A stretch of 64,000 bases of DNA from Acanthosepion esculentum (taxonomy: Eukaryota; Mollusca; Cephalopoda; Sepiida; Sepiidae): the NCBI GenBank assembly GCA_964036315.1, contig OZ038479.1, forward strand, positions 54,587,246 to 54,651,245, given 5' to 3'. A program made the translations under genes and the position numbers. This document shows, piece by piece, positions 59,481 to 64,000 of the stretch; the first letter of the stretch is position 1; the number at the start of each line of letters is the position of its first letter. The notes beneath the pieces were generated by a model. The model ran no database searches, was not told the origin of the DNA, and saw only the letters and a program-made list of their open reading frames with translations.

Positions 59481-59910
59481 AATACTTCATCTAAGAAATA
59501 TAGACAGATACAAAACAAAAGGCCCATAAAAAGAAAAGTGGTCCTTCCTGACAAACCCAATGAATCAAAAAAATATATAATGTTCTACTCAGTAAGTCTA
59601 TTACAACTACAATTGAAAAGAATTTATCTAAACTCAATATAAAATTTGTCACAACTATATCTAAAATAAGACTTGATTAATACAAAATAAATAAGCTAAA
59701 ACTTGAAGAAGAAATTCACACTATTACCTGTAATAATTAGTACAAAGAATATATCAGACAAACCTCAAGAAATTTAAATAAAAATTATATGAACACAAAA
59801 GGCATATTTTACAGAACAACAATTTAAATGCATTAGTTGATCATCATAACGAAATACTAGAATTTTGATTTGAAAATGCTACTTTAATTAAAAGAGAACA
59901 ATTTACTTAA
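59481..59910 (+). mobile_element. Penelope-like GIY-YIG endonuclease fragment
   Basis: Directly downstream of the plus-strand SINE. Near 59750 the plus strand reads EYIRQTSRNLNK, then (after a frameshift) LYEHKRHILQNN, LNALVDHH and FENATLIKREQ. This matches the GIY-YIG endonuclease portion of Penelope-like elements (Y-GQT-R-L--R--EH...). The RT domain is absent. A dead fragment, distinct in sequence from the element at 61195-62998. Confidence 0.62.
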
Positions 59911-60217
59911 AATAAAAATTAAAAAGTGCTTTAATTGGCAGATCATCCACAGTAAATTTGTGTCCAGGTTTTTATGTTTCACCATTCATGGCAGATCTTC
60001 TATTATCACTATGTTGGATATTTAACAACAACAGTGATGGAAGCATAAAATAAAAGAAAAAGAATCTAAAAGAAATTGGCTGGATTATTTATCCAAAACA
60101 TATTGAAAAAAAGTTTTAAATTTCAAATTCCCAACACTTTCTTGTGTGTATGTAGCTGCATCCATGTAAACATAAACTCGGTCCAATACAGCCATAAAGG
60201 ATGAAATGTGTCACACG

Positions 60218-60285
<68 letters not shown>
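60218..60285. repeat. (TA)n microsatellite
   Basis: A TA array with one TT interruption at 60239-60240. It directly abuts the mariner-type terminus at 60286. A short (TA)n follows that element's other end near 60652-60662. Confidence 0.95.
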
Positions 60286-60288
<3 letters not shown>

Positions 60289-60652
60289 GGTAACTCCAAA
60301 AAAATGGGAACTTTTTAACAATCCAATAAAACCAAGAATGATGGAAGAAAAATATTTAATTCATAGTAATTGAAACCTTAAAACATGCCATTTAAGAAAC
60401 AATGATGGAATTTTCATTTTTTTAAAATTACGTCCTGTAGATGGTGTCCTCCTGTACGAATGCATTCTTGAAATCTGCTGTTGAGATTCCTCATTGACTG
60501 CTGCAACATCTCTGCTGGGATACTGTGAATTTCATTCTTGTTACTAAAATGGCGAAATGTTTACTTGCTCAAGGTCACTGTCTCGCAGTGTTGCCACATG
60601 CTCATGTCTGGCAATACGCACTTCCAAAATTCCCATTTTTTGGGGTCACCCT
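60286..60652 (-). mobile_element. Deleted Tc1/mariner-type element
   Basis: Inverted ends CAGGGTAACTCCAAAAAAAT and complement of ATTTTTTGGGGTCACCCTA, flanked by TA. The minus strand near 60420-60535 encodes a transposase C-terminus (EIHSIPAEMLQQSMRNLNS, RFQECIRTGGHHLQDVIF), typical of Tc1/mariner relatives (LQ-CI--NGGH--DVIF). The catalytic region is missing, so this is an internally deleted copy of about 367 bp. Confidence 0.85.
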
Positions 60653-61143
60653 ATATATATATAGAGAATGGATGAGCATAGGCTTCAAAAAAAGGTGCTG
60701 TATGGACAACTACCAAACTCCAAGCATTCAGTTGGATGTCCACTCTTACATTACAAAGACAAATTGAAAGACAACTTGAAATGTCTCAACTTTGATCTGA
60801 AAACCTGGTAAAACAAACATCAAACTGAAAGGAGTGGCATGAGACATGTATCATTAAGTTAAAGGGTTTTGAAGACAGTAGAACGAAGCACCGTGATCAG
60901 CTTTGTCAAGCTCTGAAGCAGAGACACCATCAAAATCCTGCTTAAACAAATTTCATCTGTCAGTGTGGCTTTGTCACCCACAGCAAGGCTGGGCTAGTAT
61001 CACATTTAAGAAAGCACAAATGAAATATGTCTTTCCCTTACCGGATTTTCTCCACAATAGCCCCTGCGAGCATGCATAAGTGTAAAACAAAAGGCACCAT
61101 CCAATGCTGACCCACATTTATCATTCATGATAGGAGAGGCCAC

Positions 61144-61148
<5 letters not shown>

Positions 61149-61193
<45 letters not shown>
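61149..61193. repeat. (TA)n microsatellite
   Basis: Pure TA array bounding the left inverted repeat of the Penelope-like element. Confidence 0.95.
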
Positions 61194-61194
<1 letters not shown>

Positions 61195-62998
61195 GCATGT
61201 TTCATCAAAAACGACAGACAAGGTACTACGATTAAGCTTTTTATTTAATTTTTCTTGTGTTCGAACAAGAGGTTTCTTTACAGGACATAGGGTATGTAAG
61301 AATTGTCCAAATGTTTTATGTTTCTCAGCGCTTTCGGCTATACCTTTAGCCATTATCAAGGATGATTTGATTTTTCATCATCACTCCATACCTACCCACC
61401 AATTACAGCATCACATCCACCCACGAATTCCTGCAAATTTTAAAATCTACAAAAAAAACAAACCAAGGTATAATAGCATCACTTGACATCGAAAACTTAT
61501 TTACAAACGTCCCCATCGACCAAACTATTGACATTATCCTCAATTCTATATATACTAATAATTCTATCCCTCCGCCATCCATCAAACCATCCATATTAAA
61601 AAAAATTACTACACGCATGCACAACCAAGGTTCCATTTCATGGCCATAATGGCAATATCTACACCCAAACTAATGGTGGTAGTATAGGAAATCCACTCGG
61701 TCCATGCTTTTCCAACTATTATATGTCCCACATAGAAAATACAATATTTACACAAGTCCCTAAACCAAAAATATATGTTCGCTACATAGATGATATTTTT
61801 ATTTTAGCAAACAACATTAAAGAAATAGACACACTTAAGACCACATTTGAGAAAAACTCTGTCCTTAACTTTACTTATGAACTCAGCCAAAAAAACAAAC
61901 TTCCATTCTTAGATGTCCTCGTTGAATACAGCAATAACACTTTCATTACATCATTATACAAAAAACTCACCAGCAAAAACTCCTGCCACCTTAACTATAA
62001 AAGCGAATGTCCACTTAGGCACAAAATAGCCGTGATAAAAAAAATTTCTAAAAAGAGCACACCAGAATTCATCCTCTCGAATACTCTTCATCAAAGAACT
62101 TAATAACGTTAAACAAACACTAATCAACAATGACTTCCCTAACCACCTTATAGACCACCAAATTAGACTATTTCTCCCTAATGTAATTAATAAAAATAAT
62201 GAACTCACAGTCAACAATCACATACACAATTATTACAAAAACCAAATGCATAGGAACTACAAACAAGATGAATCCTCACTAAGACACATTATAAAGAAAT
62301 ACACTACCCCAATTGACCCAAATAAAAAAATCAAATTAATTATCTACTATAAAAAATTTAAGACAGCTAACCATATCCTCAAAAATAACAACACACCAGC
62401 TAAGTCAAAATTACAAAGAACGAACATTATCTATGAGTTCAAATGCCCCTTAAGGAACTGTGTTCCTGATCAAACAGGACTCATGAATAATTACATCGGT
62501 TACACAACTACATGCTTATCCAGACGTCTTACGTTGCACCTATCTGACCACAGTTTCATTAGAATGCATTTAAAAATGCACACAAATTTACCGGACTCCA
62601 TTAGAAACATACTTGTAGAAAACACAAATATATTAACTGCATCCACCTGCAAAAAAAGATTAAAAATAATGGAGGCTTTAATAATAAAAAAGAAAAAGCC
62701 AACTCTTAACAATATTAACTACGAACAAAGCCACAATGTGCTCACCGTATTCAAAAATTAAAAACATCCCTACTACACACTAAGACATACACATAAAACA
62801 CACACTCAATTAAGCTGAAAAATCGAATCATCCTTGATTATGGCTAAAGGTATAGCCGAAAGCGCTCGGAACCAAAAAACATTTGGACAGTTCTTACACA
62901 TCCTTTGTCCTGTAAAGAAAGCTCTTGTTCGATCACAAGAAAAATGAAATAAAAAGCTTAATCGTAGTACCTTGTCTGTTGTTTTTAATGAAACATGC
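61195..62998 (+). mobile_element. Penelope-like element with 183-bp inverted flanks
   Basis: Left flank 61195-61377 and right flank 62816-62998 are inverted copies, roughly 90% identical by eye (GCATGTTTCATCAAAAACGA against GCATGTTTCATTAAAAACAA; both contain GCGCTTTCGGCTATACCTTT). Between them the plus strand encodes a 5'-truncated Penelope-like polyprotein. SLDIENLFTNVPIDQTI lies near 61490, a frameshift near 61640, NGGSIGNPLGP near 61680, the catalytic RYIDDIFIL near 61790 and LPFLDVLVEY near 61915. A second frameshift lies near 62090. The 62246-62761 frame carries the GIY-YIG endonuclease (residues ~61-115: IIYEFKCPLRNC, NYIGYTTTCLSRRL). (TA)n arrays abut both ends. Inactive because of frameshifts and the missing RT N-terminus. 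Confidence 0.9.
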
Positions 62999-63027
62999 AT
63001 AAACGAAGGATTGCTGCCTAAATATAC

Positions 63028-63029
<2 letters not shown>

Positions 63030-63082
<53 letters not shown>
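63030..63082. repeat. (TA)n microsatellite
   Basis: Pure TA array just outside the right inverted flank of the Penelope-like element, separated from it by about 30 bp. Confidence 0.95.
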
Positions 63083-63085
<3 letters not shown>

Positions 63086-63524
63086 CAAGGATGGGGTTTG
63101 AAGCCTTGAATGACAATGTAAGTAGAGATGGTGTCTTGATAAAAACATTGTGTAATCAGATTACTGTTTGTTTCTTGCCTCAAATCATTATAACAGTTGA
63201 GGACATAATATAAAAAGACATCGGAACAAAAAGTAAAACATTTCATGGTCATGATTTTATTTCATACTTGCATAATAATAATGAAACAAAAAAAGAATAT
63301 TTAAAATGCATTTAATAATTGATATGTAAGAATTTATTCAATGCAACATTTAAAGGCTATACATATTCACTGTATAAAAAACAGTGGAGTTACATTTTAA
63401 AAAGGTTACAACACTGGTAAAAATTTGAAAGTGTCCAAAATGCACGAAGCACATGGAAATAATTTCAAAATAGACTAGTGTCCAATTCTGTCAGACTAAA
63501 ATTAACACTTGCACAACATTAATT

Positions 63525-64000
63525 ACACCAAATATAATATAAAGGAGTTTGTGGTCTAACAGTAAACAATATGGAAAACTGACTCAGAAAATCCTGGCTG
63601 AGATAGTTTCTATTCACTTTGGACTAATATCTCAAATGTATTAAGACATTAAAATATCCTGAAAAGGAATGTTCATCAGGAAATATTTTGTTTAGATGAA
63701 GGCTTCCTTACACCAAATATAGGAGGGCTTCATGGTTTAACAGTAAACAATGTGGGAAACTGAATCAGTGAATATAGATCAAATTCTGGCTGAGATAGTT
63801 TCTGTTCACCTTGCATTAATATCTCAGATGTATTAAGCCATTTTATTAAAAGACCCTGAAAAGGAATGTTCATCAGGAAATATTCTTTTAGATGAAGGCT
63901 TCCTTACACCAAATATAGGAGGGCTTCATGGCTTAACAGTAAACAATATGGAAAATTGGATCTGTGAATAGAGTTGAAATTATTCATGAGATATTAGGTT
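63525..64000. repeat. Tandem satellite, ~185-196 bp period, continues past window
   Basis: Repeats begin at 63525, 63710 and 63906 with ACACCAAATATA, followed by GGAG, AACAGTAAACAAT, CTGGCTGAGATAGTTTCT and GAAAAGGAATGTTCATCAGG. The second and third copies are much closer to each other than to the first. No coding frame. Two complete copies and part of a third are visible. Confidence 0.9.

Overview
This is animal (metazoan) DNA. It is very AT-rich (roughly 30% G+C by eye) and carries splice signals, tRNA-derived SINEs, LINE and Penelope-like retroelements, mariner, Tigger and hAT relics, and long (TA)n microsatellites. Nothing bacterial or viral was seen. The mix (a C2H2 zinc-finger cluster without a KRAB-type domain, a CATA-tailed SINE, Penelope-like elements) would fit a lophotrochozoan such as a cephalopod mollusc, but other invertebrates are not excluded.

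The backbone is a tandem cluster of five C2H2 zinc-finger (ZNF) loci, all on the minus strand, each inside a diverged segmental-duplication unit. Their finger arrays lie at 1-301 (running off the left edge), 16192-17475, 31748-33133, about 45430-46150 (a wrecked pseudogene) and 48343-50211. Four units keep the same upstream architecture on the minus strand. There is a conserved promoter-like block, a 5' exon with no sustained reading frame ending in a splice donor (AAAG then GTAAGT or GTAGGT), an AT-rich intron of 4.3-7.0 kb, and a polypyrimidine-AG acceptor directly before the finger exon. I infer a two-exon gene: a non-coding first exon plus one exon holding the whole DNA-binding protein. 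Degenerate fingers lie on both sides of the arrays. The upstream ones now sit in the intron and share an in-frame TGA, so they decayed before the cluster duplicated.

Between the ZNF units is mobile-element debris. 9290-10375 is a Penelope-like element followed by a SINE, and 11130-12822 is an internally deleted LINE. 14593-15130 is a full-length tRNA-SINE with a 12-bp target duplication. 26190-28175 and 43040-45010 are tandem mariner-transposase relics, and 40902-41044 is a Tigger-like MITE. Three head-to-head SINE pairs lie at 28693, 42008 and 58895. The right end (55-64 kb) holds SINEs, a complete non-autonomous hAT element, a deleted mariner, a Penelope-like element bounded by 183-bp inverted repeats, and the start of a ~190-bp tandem satellite.

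The likely biology is a rapidly turning-over family of sequence-specific DNA-binding proteins embedded in transposon-rich DNA. This resembles in layout, but not in domain content, the ZNF clusters of vertebrates. No KRAB, SCAN, BTB or other effector domain is visible; the predicted proteins are fingers from end to end.
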